The translations under genes were made by a program, and so were the position numbers. Shown in pieces: positions 23,880 through 32,216 of a DNA stretch of 32,323 bases. Every line of letters begins with the position of its first letter. The stretch's first letter is position 1. The stretch is taken from NCBI GenBank assembly GCA_003154775.1, contig PMES01000103.1, forward strand, positions 23,368 through 55,690, in the 5' to 3' direction. The notes beneath the pieces are model-generated. The model worked only from the letters and a program-made list of their open reading frames with translations. It did no database searches and was not told where the DNA came from. The stretch is from Acidobacteriota bacterium (GTDB lineage Bacteria; Acidobacteriota; Terriglobia; Acidiferrales; UBA7541).

Positions 23880-25376
23880 ATGAGGCAGTCTTGGAGAGCA
23901 TTCGGCGTCGTGCTATTGGCGCTGGGCTTGGAGGCCGGGTGCAACGATTACAACACCTCCATACAATACCCCACGGGGGCATCGATTCTGACTCTCGCGC
24001 CCTCGGGAGTCGTGTTCGGCAGCGCCGGCTTCACACTGACAATCATTGGCTCGAGTTCAAACGGCTTCCAAACCAACACCGTGGTGGAATGGAATGAGCA
24101 AAAGCTGGTTTCCACCTATGTTGATACCGTGACCATGACTGCGACCGTGCCAGCCAACTTGGTTGCGAAAGTCGGCACGGCTTACGTAAATACGTATACG
24201 CCGCAATCGGGCACGGGCATGAATGGATTATCGAACTCGGTTGCATTTTTGGTTTACGGGACACCCAATCCTGTACCGGTGGTCACGTCGGTGACGCCGA
24301 ACACGGCGCCGGCTTGCGGCAGCAGTTGTGGGAACGCTTCGGTGAAGATCACGATTGCGGGATCCAATTTTCTGCCCACGTCCACAAACGGAGCTTCAAC
24401 GGTGACGTTCACCGGAGTGTCCACCAGCGAGGTGGAGACGGCGATCAATGTCAGCAGCATTACTTCGACACAGATTCAGGCGGTGATTCCGGGAACGATG
24501 CTTGCGGATGCGGATCCCAATGCGCAGATTAACGTGATCAACCCGCCGAGTGGCGTGTGCCTGGTGGGCTGTCCGGTGCTGGGCGGGGGACCCAGCCTGG
24601 AGCCGCAGACGTTTACGATCACCGGTGGCGCAGCGGCCGCAGCGGTGGCGGAAGAAACGCCGGCGCTGAGCCAGGATGGACGCTACGTGGCGTTCTCAGC
24701 GCAGGAAAACGAGACCACACAGATCATGTTGCGGGATACCTGCCTGGGAGTGCAGAACGGGTGCACCCCGAGCACAAAAATGATTTCCGTTGCCGCGGAT
24801 AACGCGCCGGGCAACGCCGACAGCCACACGCCGGTGATCAGCGCGGACGGGCGGTACATCGCGTTCAGTTCGGCGGCGACGAATCTTCTGGAAGGTGCGC
24901 CCTCGGGGCGCCAAGTGTATCTGCGGGACACCTGTGCAGGAGCAAGTGCTTCTTGCAAGGTGGCGACGTCGCTGGTCTCAACGGATCCGGGAGGCGCGCT
25001 GAACGGCATCGAGAGCATATTCCCTTCGATCAGTTCTTCGGGGCGCTACATCGTATTTCTGGCGGTGACACCGAGCCAAGATGCGGCCAAGGGAAAATTG
25101 CCGGCTAGCCCGGCGGCTTCACCCAACAGCGGTTTGCGCCAGGTGTTCCTGCGGGATACTTGCCTGGGTGCAACGAATTGCACGCCGAAGACAACGCGCA
25201 TTTCCCTCTCGCCCGGAGATACGCCAGCGAACTCGAACAAGCCGGTGGGTCCGGCGCTGAGTGGCCTGGCTAAACAGGTGGCACTGGCGGATCGCAAGAG
25301 CGCGACGGTGTTTACGCCCACTGTGCCCGTGGACGATCAGGTATTTCTGGCGGTGCCGCAGGATCCCAAACAATAA
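23880..25376 (+). CDS. IPT/TIG plus TolB-like beta-propeller surface lipoprotein
   Basis: A 498-residue exported protein. The ATG at 23880 has GGAGGAGAG 5 bp upstream, better than an in-frame codon at 23856. The signal peptide ends LLALGLEAGC, a near-lipobox (Glu at -3 is unusual), so lipid attachment at that Cys is likely. Two IPT/TIG immunoglobulin-like domains follow (ILTLAPSGVVFGSAGFTLTI at about 30 and VTSVTPNTAPACGSSCGNAS at about 135). The C-terminal half is a WD40/TolB-like propeller with ALSQDGRYVAFSA, VISADGRYIAFSS and SISSSGRYIVFLA blades. Each blade unit also carries a L-R-D-T-C-x-G-x(4-6)-C pair, three times, suggesting disulfide staples. It likely binds something at the outer surface; ligand unknown. 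I see no operon partner. Confidence 0.85.
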   Translation: MRQSWRAFGVVLLALGLEAGCNDYNTSIQYPTGASILTLAPSGVVFGSAGFTLTIIGSSSNGFQTNTVVEWNEQKLVSTYVDTVTMTATVPANLVAKVGTAYVNTYTPQSGTGMNGLSNSVAFLVYGTPNPVPVVTSVTPNTAPACGSSCGNASVKITIAGSNFLPTSTNGASTVTFTGVSTSEVETAINVSSITSTQIQAVIPGTMLADADPNAQINVINPPSGVCLVGCPVLGGGPSLEPQTFTITGGAAAAAVAEETPALSQDGRYVAFSAQENETTQIMLRDTCLGVQNGCTPSTKMISVAADNAPGNADSHTPVISADGRYIAFSSAATNLLEGAPSGRQVYLRDTCAGASASCKVATSLVSTDPGGALNGIESIFPSISSSGRYIVFLAVTPSQDAAKGKLPASPAASPNSGLRQVFLRDTCLGATNCTPKTTRISLSPGDTPANSNKPVGPALSGLAKQVALADRKSATVFTPTVPVDDQVFLAVPQDPKQ

Positions 25377-25480
25377 AAAAGCGGGGGGCGGGAGGGCTCA
25401 GGCGTTGCGCCCCATGCGGTTGCATCTCCTCGGTTATCCTGAGTCAGCAAACCCTTTCCCAAGTGACGGTAGGCAGGCTT

Positions 25481-26466
25481 TTAGTTGAAACGCACCTTGA
25501 TGTCCGGGCGCTTTTCGAGATGCACGGATTCGATGAAACGTACCTGGCGTTCATCGAGGGTGAGAATCATGGAGGAAGTGCGCACGCCTTCACCGAAGAA
25601 GCGCACGCCCTTGAGCAGATTGCCGTCGGTGACGCCGGAGCAGGCGAAGATGATCTTTTTGCCGGGAGCCAGATCTTCGGTTGCGTAAATGCGCTTCGGA
25701 TCTTTTACGCCCATGCGCGCGAGGCGTTCGTGATGCTCGGGTTTGCTGACGACGAGGCGGGCGAGAATCTGACCATTGAGGCAGCGAAGCGCCGCCGCCG
25801 TGAGCACACCTTCCGGAGCGCCGCCCGTGCCCATAACCATGTGCACGCCCGTGCCGACAACAGCGGCGGAAATGCCGGCGGAGAGGTCGCCGTCACCGAT
25901 AAGCCGGATGCGTGCCCCGGCAGCGCGGATTTCCTCGATGAGTTTTTCGTGGCGGGGGCGATCGAGAACGATGACCACGAGATCTTCGACGTCGCGGTCG
26001 AGACGTTTGGCGACGGCGCGAAGGTTATCGGCCACGGGCGCATCGAGATCGACGGCGCCTTTGCAGGCGGGGCCAACAACGATTTTCTCCATGTACAAGT
26101 CAGGAGCATGCAGCAAGCCGCCTTTTTCGCTGGCGGCAAGAACGACGATGGCATTGGGCGCGCCGGTGGCGCAGAGATTGGTGCCCTCGAGCGGGTCCAC
26201 GGCGATATCAACCACGGGGAAAAGAGCTTTGGGGCATGAGTGGCGAGGCCGACCTTTTCGCCGATGTAGAGCATGGGCGCTTTGTCGCGCTCGCCTTCCC
26301 CGATGACGATGGTGCCGTCCATTTGCACCTGATCCATGGTCTTGCGCATGGCTTCGACGGCCACTTCATCGGCTTTGTGGCCATCACCAAAGCCCATGGT
26401 GCGGGCGGAGGCGATAGCGGCATTTTCAACAACACGCAGAAATTCCAGGCTGAGTTGTTCTTCCAT
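25481..26466 (-). pseudogene. glpX: Class II fructose-1,6-bisphosphatase, frameshifted
   Basis: Two overlapping minus-strand frames together make one GlpX of about 328 residues, the normal length. The first frame, from ATG 26466, gives [20 protein letters not shown], the metal and phosphate block [20 protein letters not shown] and stays correct to about HAPKLF. The second frame then gives [54 protein letters not shown] and runs to TAA at 25481. The switch is at 26216-26223, where the plus strand has GGGGAAAA; the minus strand needs one more base there (for example five Ts). GlpX hydrolyses fructose-1,6-bisphosphate in gluconeogenesis, and is often essential for growth on non-sugars, so a sequencing or assembly error is as likely as true decay. 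All catalytic blocks are otherwise intact. Confidence 0.85.
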
Positions 26467-26594
26467 GCAGAGCGCCCTCCGAGACGGCTTATGTTAGGGC
26501 AAAGTAATGCTTATGGTCGAGAGGGAGGCGCGGCGGAAGGACGAATCGGTCATCGTTTACCCGATCGCGAACGAAGAAGAGCGGAAATTACGGA

Positions 26595-27869
26595 TCAGGG
26601 AGCGGCGGCAGGGAGAGGCTGAATGGTGACGTTGAGAAGATTGGGGTCGGCGAATTCGGTCTGATCGCCGGCGCGTTTTCCGGCGACCGGGAGCAGGCGT
26701 GCGGAGAGCGGCTTGTTCCATTTGACGGAGAGAGAAGCCACATCACCGATGATGCGGGCAAGCGCGTCCACGCTCGTATCGCCGGGAAGAGGAATCGTGT
26801 CGAGGCCGGTGCCGCAGACGGCGGAGTAGCTCAGCAGCGCATCGAGAGAAATCAGGCCGTTGTTCCAGCGCTCGGCGAGACGCGGGTCCTCAAGGATTGG
26901 AAGCATCAGGCCGGAGTACCCGGCTTTGCGCGCGCCAATGTCCTTAAATATGGAAGTGATCGTGGCAACAGCGGTGAGCGTGCCGCTGGTGCCGAAGGGT
27001 TGGTGAGAAAGCGCTTCAATGGCGGCGCCGATGGAAGCGTCTTTTGCAGGAGCGGGGGAGAGATCGAGGCCCAGGTATATCCAACCTTGTTCGCGATCGG
27101 CGCGGCTGGCGAGTTCCTCAACACCGAAGGATTGCTGGATGAAGATGTCGAGCAAGCGGCGCCGGGCCGTGGGGATATCCGGAGCATTGTGAAAGGCCGT
27201 GGCGACGGTGTTGGCCGATTCCAAACCCACGGTGAACTGGTGGCCGGTGCCGGTGTGATAGGCCGCGGGGAAGAAAGGCGAGTAAGGAGGGACGCTGGCG
27301 ATGGCGGCGAAGCGGAAATTGCCTTCGCTGCGCGGCGTGGTGTCCGCGAGTTTCTTGACGGTGCGGGCGGCGGCTCTGACGGCGGGCCAGTTGACGGTGT
27401 CGTCCTTGGTCACAAAAACAGTGCCGCTGATGGATTTGGTATTCTGCAGAATTTCCGCAAGCAGATCGGCTTGCGCGTCGCCATCCTCGCCGGAGAGATA
27501 TGCCGGGCCAATGGAAAGAATGACGTGGTCCTGCTGGGCGAGGCCGTCGAGGTCTTTGAAGAACTGCACTGCCTCATTGTGAGGAAGCGACATCGTGTAT
27601 TCGGGAAAGGGCTGCGTGGCGATGCGCAGAGTCTCAACGGTGTAGCCGCGGGACTCGAAAACGGTTTGCGCGTATTTGAGGAAGCGCACCGCTTCGGAGA
27701 TTTGGATCTGATAGCGGGCGCGGTCGAGGTTGATGAAAGCGGTGATGGCGCGGACTTTGGGCTTTGGGCTGCTTTCGGGCTTTTGTTGCGCGGCGGAAGA
27801 GAGCGCGAAGAGAGAAAGAAGCAACATGCAGATAATTATAAAGCGAAGATGGCGTGTGCGGAGCGACAT
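26595..27869 (-). CDS. Exported DUF711 (UPF0210-like) family protein
   Basis: A 424-residue protein starting at the ATG at 27869; a much longer frame upstream is only the shadow of the acyl-CoA dehydrogenase. Residues 1-28 form a Sec signal (LRFIIICMLLLSLFALSSAA). The rest matches, as I recall, DUF711: RAITAFINLDRARYQIQISE, VFESRGYTVETLRIATQPFP, ILSIGPAYLSGEDGDAQADL, and the later blocks GLDLSPAPAKDASIGAAIEA and AGYSGLMLPILEDPRLAERW. The family has no firm biochemical role; known structures suggest a homotetrameric alpha/beta protein. Export is unusual for UPF0210, which is normally cytoplasmic. It begins 5 bp after the glutaryl-CoA dehydrogenase stop on the same strand, so it is almost certainly cotranscribed with it. 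Confidence 0.8.
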   Translation of the reverse strand: MSLRTRHLRFIIICMLLLSLFALSSAAQQKPESSPKPKVRAITAFINLDRARYQIQISEAVRFLKYAQTVFESRGYTVETLRIATQPFPEYTMSLPHNEAVQFFKDLDGLAQQDHVILSIGPAYLSGEDGDAQADLLAEILQNTKSISGTVFVTKDDTVNWPAVRAAARTVKKLADTTPRSEGNFRFAAIASVPPYSPFFPAAYHTGTGHQFTVGLESANTVATAFHNAPDIPTARRRLLDIFIQQSFGVEELASRADREQGWIYLGLDLSPAPAKDASIGAAIEALSHQPFGTSGTLTAVATITSIFKDIGARKAGYSGLMLPILEDPRLAERWNNGLISLDALLSYSAVCGTGLDTIPLPGDTSVDALARIIGDVASLSVKWNKPLSARLLPVAGKRAGDQTEFADPNLLNVTIQPLPAAAP

Positions 27870-27874
27870 GAGTT

Positions 27875-29047
27875 TCACACAAAGGCAGCGATGCCGGTGA
27901 TTTTCTCCCCGATGATGAGCTTGTGGATGTCGTTGGTGCCCTCGTAAGTGTAGACGCTTTCGAGGTTGTTCATGTGGCGCATGACGCAGTAGTCGTCCAC
28001 GATGCCGTTGGCGCCAAGGATGTCGCGGGCTTTGCGCGCGGTTTCCAGGGCGATGGCGACATTGTTCATCTTCAGCATGGAGATGTGCGCAGCATCGGCT
28101 TTGCCCTGATCCTTCAGGCGGCCGACATGCAAAGCGAGCAACTGGCCCTTGGTGATTTCGGTAATCATCCAGGCGAGTTTTTCCTGGACAAGTTGGTGTG
28201 AAGCGATGGGCTTGTTGGCAAACTGCTTGCGCGTCTTGGCGTATTGCAGAGCGGTGTCGTAGCAGGCCATGGCGGCGCCCAGCGCGCCCCAGCCGATGCC
28301 AAAGCGCGCCTGATTGAGGCAACTCAGCGGGCCGCGCAGGCCCGTGACACCAGGAAGAAGATTCGCTTCAGGAATTTCGCAATCGGAGAGGGAGAGGCCA
28401 GAGGTGATGGAAGCGCGCAACGACCACTTGCCGTGGACATCCCACGTCTTGAAGCCCGGCGCGCCCTTCTCGACGAGGAAGCCGCGCACTTTTTCGTCCT
28501 CGCATTTGGCCCAGACGACGGAAACGTCAGCGAGGGAGCCGTTGGTAATCCACATTTTTTCGCCGTTTAGGACGTACTTGCCGCTTTTCTTGACGGCACG
28601 GGTGAGCATCCCGCCGGGATTGGAGCCGAATTGCGGCTCGGTGAGACCGAAACAGCCGATGGCTTTGCCTTCCTGGAGCAGCGGGAGCCATTTGTTTTTC
28701 TGAGCGTCGCTTCCGTAGGAGTGGATCGGGTACATCACCAGGCCGGTTTGGACGGAGACGAAACTGCGCAAGCCGGAATCACCGCGCTCGAGTTCCTGGT
28801 TCATCAGGCCATAGGCAACATTGGACATGCCGGCGCAGCCGTAGCCCTGCAGGTTCGCGCCGAAAAAGCCGAGTTCGCCCAGTTGCGGCACAAGCTGCAT
28901 CGGGAAGGTGGCTTCGCGGCTGTGTTTTTCGATGATAGGAAGAATCTCGTTATCAACGAATTGGCGGGCGGTCTGGCGAACAAGTTTTTCTTCGTCGTTG
29001 AGAAGGGAGTCAAACTCGATGAAGTCGACACCAGGGAATGAAGGCAT
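27875..29047 (-). CDS. gcdH: Glutaryl-CoA dehydrogenase (acyl-CoA dehydrogenase family)
   Basis: A 390-residue FAD enzyme, the usual length. Blocks point to the glutaryl-CoA branch: RSFVSVQTGLVMYPIHSYGS, IGCFGLTEPQFGSNPGGMLT (the FAD-binding strand region), WDVHGKWSLRASITSGLSLS, and the catalytic-base region SVYTYEGTNDIHKLIIGEKI near the C-terminus, whose Glu is the expected base. The family oxidises and decarboxylates glutaryl-CoA to crotonyl-CoA in the degradation of lysine, tryptophan or aromatic compounds. The ATG at 29047 has GGAG upstream. It is followed 5 bp later by the DUF711 gene and is divergent from the GH105 gene. No electron-transfer flavoprotein or CoA transferase is nearby. 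Decarboxylating activity is inferred from the family. Confidence 0.88.
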   Translation of the reverse strand: MPSFPGVDFIEFDSLLNDEEKLVRQTARQFVDNEILPIIEKHSREATFPMQLVPQLGELGFFGANLQGYGCAGMSNVAYGLMNQELERGDSGLRSFVSVQTGLVMYPIHSYGSDAQKNKWLPLLQEGKAIGCFGLTEPQFGSNPGGMLTRAVKKSGKYVLNGEKMWITNGSLADVSVVWAKCEDEKVRGFLVEKGAPGFKTWDVHGKWSLRASITSGLSLSDCEIPEANLLPGVTGLRGPLSCLNQARFGIGWGALGAAMACYDTALQYAKTRKQFANKPIASHQLVQEKLAWMITEITKGQLLALHVGRLKDQGKADAAHISMLKMNNVAIALETARKARDILGANGIVDDYCVMRHMNNLESVYTYEGTNDIHKLIIGEKITGIAAFV

Positions 29048-29270
29048 GAGAGGCTCCGAAGAGCCAGAGTAGCAAAGGGCAAAGGGTGCGGCAAGGAAGG
29101 GAGGGGGGAGCGGCAGCAGATTGCGATTTTTGGAGGATTAGACCTGGCAGTTTGCTGGTTGGTCAGGACTTGGCGGTAGCGGTGGCGCCGCATTCCATGT
29201 CTGCGCATCACAGTCATCTCCCGCACTTTCGGAGTAGCATCGCGAACGGTTAACCAATAGGAGGTAAGCG

Positions 29271-30314
29271 ATGGATCGCAGAGAATTGTTCCGTGGCGCG
29301 GCATTAGTGGGAGCTGGATTGGCCTTTCCTCGCGCAGCAGACTCGGCCGCCGGCGAAGAAACTTCCGAGGCCCACAGCAGAATCAAGAAGGCCGCTGCGG
29401 CTGGGCTGGCCATGGAACGCCGTGACTGGGAACAGGGCATCCTGGCCCAGGCATTCCTGGAGGCCGGTGATGACGAGAACGTCATTCTGCTCACCAAGGC
29501 CGCGATTGTGCAGCGCGTCCCCGATGGACGATTGGCGGTGGTGATCGAGGGGGGGACGACCGATCCGGCGATGGGCGGCGAGGCCTACTGGCGCGCGGGG
29601 CAGGTGACGGGTGACGCGGAAATCCAGGAAGCGGTACGCGGGCTGCTCGAGTGGATCCTGCACAAGGCGCCACGCGCGGCGGACGGAACGTTGTATCACG
29701 TCTTCAAGGATCCGCAAGTATGGTCCGACGGGTTCAACGGCGCTCCGCCATTTCTTGCCGCCACGGGGCACTATGACGAGGCCTTGCGGCAGATTGACGG
29801 TTTCCGCGAGCGGCTCTGGGACCCCAAGAAAAAGCTGCTGGCGCATATTTGGGATGACGGCGAGAAAGCGGACAACCGAAAAGAGTATTGGGGCGGCGGC
29901 AACGGCTGGGCGGCTGCGGGACTGGCTCGCGTGATTCGAGCGTTGCCCGTGGACCGAAAGGAGGACCGGCAGAGGCTGGCGGCGTTTGTCACGGAACTGA
30001 TTGACGGATGCTTGAGCTACCAGCGAGCGGATGGGCTCTTCCATGATGTCGTGGATCGTCCGGACACTTTCGTGGAAGCGAACCTTGCGCAGATGCTGGC
30101 TTTTGCGATCTACACCGGCATTCACGGCGGATGGCTGCCCGAAAGATACCGGCCTGCTGCGGACAGGATGCGAAATGCCGCCCGCGCCAAGATGGATTCC
30201 TTCGGGTACGTGCAGAGCGTTTGCGGCGCACCCAACTTCGACCGCCAAGGCACCTCAACGGAAGCACAAGCTTTCGCGATCATGATGGAAGCTGCAGGGA
30301 GCAAGCTGCGGTGA
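29271..30314 (+). CDS. GH105 unsaturated rhamnogalacturonyl hydrolase, Tat-exported
   Basis: A 347-residue (alpha/alpha)6-barrel hydrolase of family GH105 (YteR/YesR-like). It removes the unsaturated galacturonic acid made by pectate or rhamnogalacturonan lyases. Visible blocks: VIEGGTTDPAMGGEAYWRAG, HVFKDPQVWSDGFNGAPPFL (Asp of WSDG is a catalytic-site candidate), HIWDDGEKADNRKEYWGGGN, GWAAAGLARVIRALP and FDRQGTSTEAQAFAIMMEAA. The N-terminus MDRRELFRGAALVGAGLAFP carries twin arginines followed by a hydrophobic stretch, so it is probably Tat-exported, as often seen in acidobacteria. A perfect TAGGAGG site lies 7 bp upstream. It is divergent from gcdH and has no lyase or SusCD partner here. 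Exact substrate is inferred. Confidence 0.85.
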   Translation: MDRRELFRGAALVGAGLAFPRAADSAAGEETSEAHSRIKKAAAAGLAMERRDWEQGILAQAFLEAGDDENVILLTKAAIVQRVPDGRLAVVIEGGTTDPAMGGEAYWRAGQVTGDAEIQEAVRGLLEWILHKAPRAADGTLYHVFKDPQVWSDGFNGAPPFLAATGHYDEALRQIDGFRERLWDPKKKLLAHIWDDGEKADNRKEYWGGGNGWAAAGLARVIRALPVDRKEDRQRLAAFVTELIDGCLSYQRADGLFHDVVDRPDTFVEANLAQMLAFAIYTGIHGGWLPERYRPAADRMRNAARAKMDSFGYVQSVCGAPNFDRQGTSTEAQAFAIMMEAAGSKLR

Positions 30315-30599
30315 AGTCACCGGGGATTTTTGTGCCAGCGGGAGTGAGAGAGAATCCACTCTGGAGGGAAGCTGGTATGCGGAGCAGGCGGAGGATGCGG
30401 GACAACCTGTTCGGAGAGACAGAAATGGGCCGGGGTACGTCGTCCCGCGGCCTCCCTGTCTGACGGAGTCCCGCAGAGGAGCCGCTTGAGCTCGCCGCGC
30501 AAGAGCTCACGCCCGGCGGTCGCCGAGCTTCTCCCGCACTGTGAGAGAGTGCGCGAAGAACAGGTACACTGGAAGGGGGACGGAAAGGAACCAGGAGAC

Positions 30600-31313
30600 G
30601 TGGCGAAAAGGGGAACGACGCAGGCGCGGGGGAAGGTGAACCCGGCGATTTTGATTTTTGACGTGGATGGGGTGCTGGTGGATGTGCGGGAAACCTACTG
30701 GCGATCCGGGCTGCAGACGATGCAGCACCTGACGGGGAAAAAGCGGACTTGGGCGGAGTTTTACGAGTGGAAGCAAAAGCCGGGGAACAACGATGACTGG
30801 CGCTTGGTGTCGCGCTGGGCGACGGCGCTGGGCGTGCCAATGACCTATGAGCAGGCGCGCGCGGCGTTCCAGCCCTTTTATTGGGGAAGCGACGGGCAGC
30901 CGGGAAATGTGTTGAAGGAAAGGCTGGTGGTGACGCCGCGCTTGATCGAGAAATGGGCCAAGGGGCGGGAGCTGAACCTGTTCACCGGGCGCACGCGACA
31001 GGAATTCACGTATACTTCCGAGCGCTGGGCGGCGGCGAAGTGCTTCCGCACGGTGGTGACGATGGACGACGCCGAGAAGAAGCCCGATCCCGAGGGATTG
31101 CGCATCATTCTGGCGGGCCGCGATCCGGGCAGCGCGCTCTACCTCGGCGACAACATCGATGATGCGCTGGCGGCGAAGGCGGCGGGCGTGCCGTTCATGG
31201 GGATATTGCCAAAAGCGGCATTTGACTACCGGCAGCGCGCGAAGGAGTTTCGCAAGTTGGGCGCGGTGGCGCTACTGGAACGCGCGCGGGACCTGGATCG
31301 CTGGCTGGTGTGA
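30600..31313 (+). CDS. HAD superfamily phosphatase (subfamily IA type)
   Basis: A roughly 237-residue haloacid-dehalogenase-like hydrolase. All four motifs are present: FDVDGVLVD (nucleophile and acid Asp, preceded by a hydrophobic strand), LFTGRTRQE (Thr of motif II), KKPDPEGL (Lys of motif III) and YLGDNIDDALAAKAAG (Mg-binding Asp pair). A helical cap of about 100 residues (VRETYWRSGLQTMQHLTGKK onward) lies between motifs I and II. This resembles the HAD-IA group annotated as phosphoglycolate-phosphatase-like or TIGR01548-like. The start is uncertain: GTG at 30600 has AAGGA about 10 bp upstream; the frame is open back to 30486, but the extra residues are not family-like. It follows the GH105 gene after about 285 bp that hold no other gene. 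Substrate unknown. Confidence 0.8.
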   Translation: MAKRGTTQARGKVNPAILIFDVDGVLVDVRETYWRSGLQTMQHLTGKKRTWAEFYEWKQKPGNNDDWRLVSRWATALGVPMTYEQARAAFQPFYWGSDGQPGNVLKERLVVTPRLIEKWAKGRELNLFTGRTRQEFTYTSERWAAAKCFRTVVTMDDAEKKPDPEGLRIILAGRDPGSALYLGDNIDDALAAKAAGVPFMGILPKAAFDYRQRAKEFRKLGAVALLERARDLDRWLV

Positions 31314-31443
31314 TGTCGCCAGGCAGCCCCAGGGCACCCGGGTGAATCCTATCTGGTGAACTTCCCCGCGAAGAATGCGGGAACTCCAGCGGGCATTTGG
31401 GGGAAGAAGGAAACAGGGCAAGCTTGCCCTTTGGACACGAAGA

Positions 31444-32175
31444 ATGAAAAAAACGATCTACATGGCTGCTTTCGGATTGGGCTTCATTGTTACACAGAAT
31501 CTGCATGCTCAAGCGCCTCCGGGACCCATTCAGCCTGCTCCCTCCGCGGTATCCTCCACGGCGCCGCCTGCGCCGCCGGTAAAACGGATTGAACCGAGGA
31601 AGAGCATTCTGGGAGCATGGAAACTGAATAGCGACGAAAGCGACGATCCGCGGCAAAAAAGCGCGCAACGCTCAGCGGGCAATTCAACTGGCAATCCTGG
31701 TGGGAATGGCGGCGGCCCGCGCGTGGGCTGGCCCGGCGGCGGAATGGGTGGGGGCGGGATGGGCGGTGGACACCACGGGAATGGCGGATCGCAGAATGGC
31801 ACGGCGGAAGATCGCCAACGCTACAACCAGTTGCTGGACCCTTCGATCCGGCTGGAGCTGGCGCGGAAAAATGACAAGGATCCCATCGTCGAAATGATGG
31901 GCGATCAAGGCCGGAAGACGGTTTTCTATACGGACGGGCACAAACCAGACGCACCAGCGGGTGTCGGCACGGAAGTAGTGGAAGCAAAATGGGACGGCGC
32001 GAAACTGGTGAGCGATTCCACGCTGCCAAAGAATGGCTCGTTGAAGCGGACCTACGAGGTGTCGCCGGATGGACTGCAGTTGTGGGAAGAAGTTGAGATG
32101 GTGAGCGGTAAGGACAAATACCCATCCAAATTCCGTTTTGTCTACGACGCCGTAGCCCCGGGCGACAATTACTAG
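31444..32175 (+). CDS. Gly-rich exported protein, unknown function
   Basis: A 243-residue protein beginning at the ATG at 31444 (MKKTIYMAAFGLGFIVTQNL) with a Sec signal ending HAQA. The mature N-terminus is Pro/Ala-rich, then ILGAWKLNSDESDDP, a lipocalin-like opening (G-x-W-x-x-N), then a roughly 40-residue Gly-rich segment (GNPGGNGGGPRVGWPGGGMG and more), and a C-terminal domain of beta strands ending SPDGLQLWEEVEMVS and FRFVYDAVAPGDNY. I recall similar proteins in acidobacteria annotated only as hypothetical. The earlier in-frame codon at 31375 is not used because it would place residues before the signal peptide. It is followed on the opposite strand by the 3' end of a group II intron, 41 bp away. 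Confidence 0.8.
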   Translation: MKKTIYMAAFGLGFIVTQNLHAQAPPGPIQPAPSAVSSTAPPAPPVKRIEPRKSILGAWKLNSDESDDPRQKSAQRSAGNSTGNPGGNGGGPRVGWPGGGMGGGGMGGGHHGNGGSQNGTAEDRQRYNQLLDPSIRLELARKNDKDPIVEMMGDQGRKTVFYTDGHKPDAPAGVGTEVVEAKWDGAKLVSDSTLPKNGSLKRTYEVSPDGLQLWEEVEMVSGKDKYPSKFRFVYDAVAPGDNY

Positions 32176-32216
32176 CCGAACTTTCTCACGAGCTACAATT
32201 TTGAAGTTGAGGTCCT

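Noticed and set aside
25377-25480. Terminator after the IPT/propeller gene
   Set aside because: A run of six A and a GC-rich stretch follow the stop, but I find no stable stem followed by Ts.
26216-26223. Programmed ribosomal frameshift in glpX
   Set aside because: The minus-strand sequence CTCTTTTCCCCG does not give an X-XXY-YYZ heptamer in the upstream frame, and GlpX is not known to be frameshifted.
27870-28322. N-terminal extension of the DUF711 frame into the acyl-CoA dehydrogenase gene
   Set aside because: The 150 extra residues are shadow translation; the signal peptide starts at the ATG at 27869.
29248-29255. GGTTAACC palindrome before the GH105 ribosome site as an operator
   Set aside because: Eight bases are too few in a window of this size and the flanks show no symmetry.
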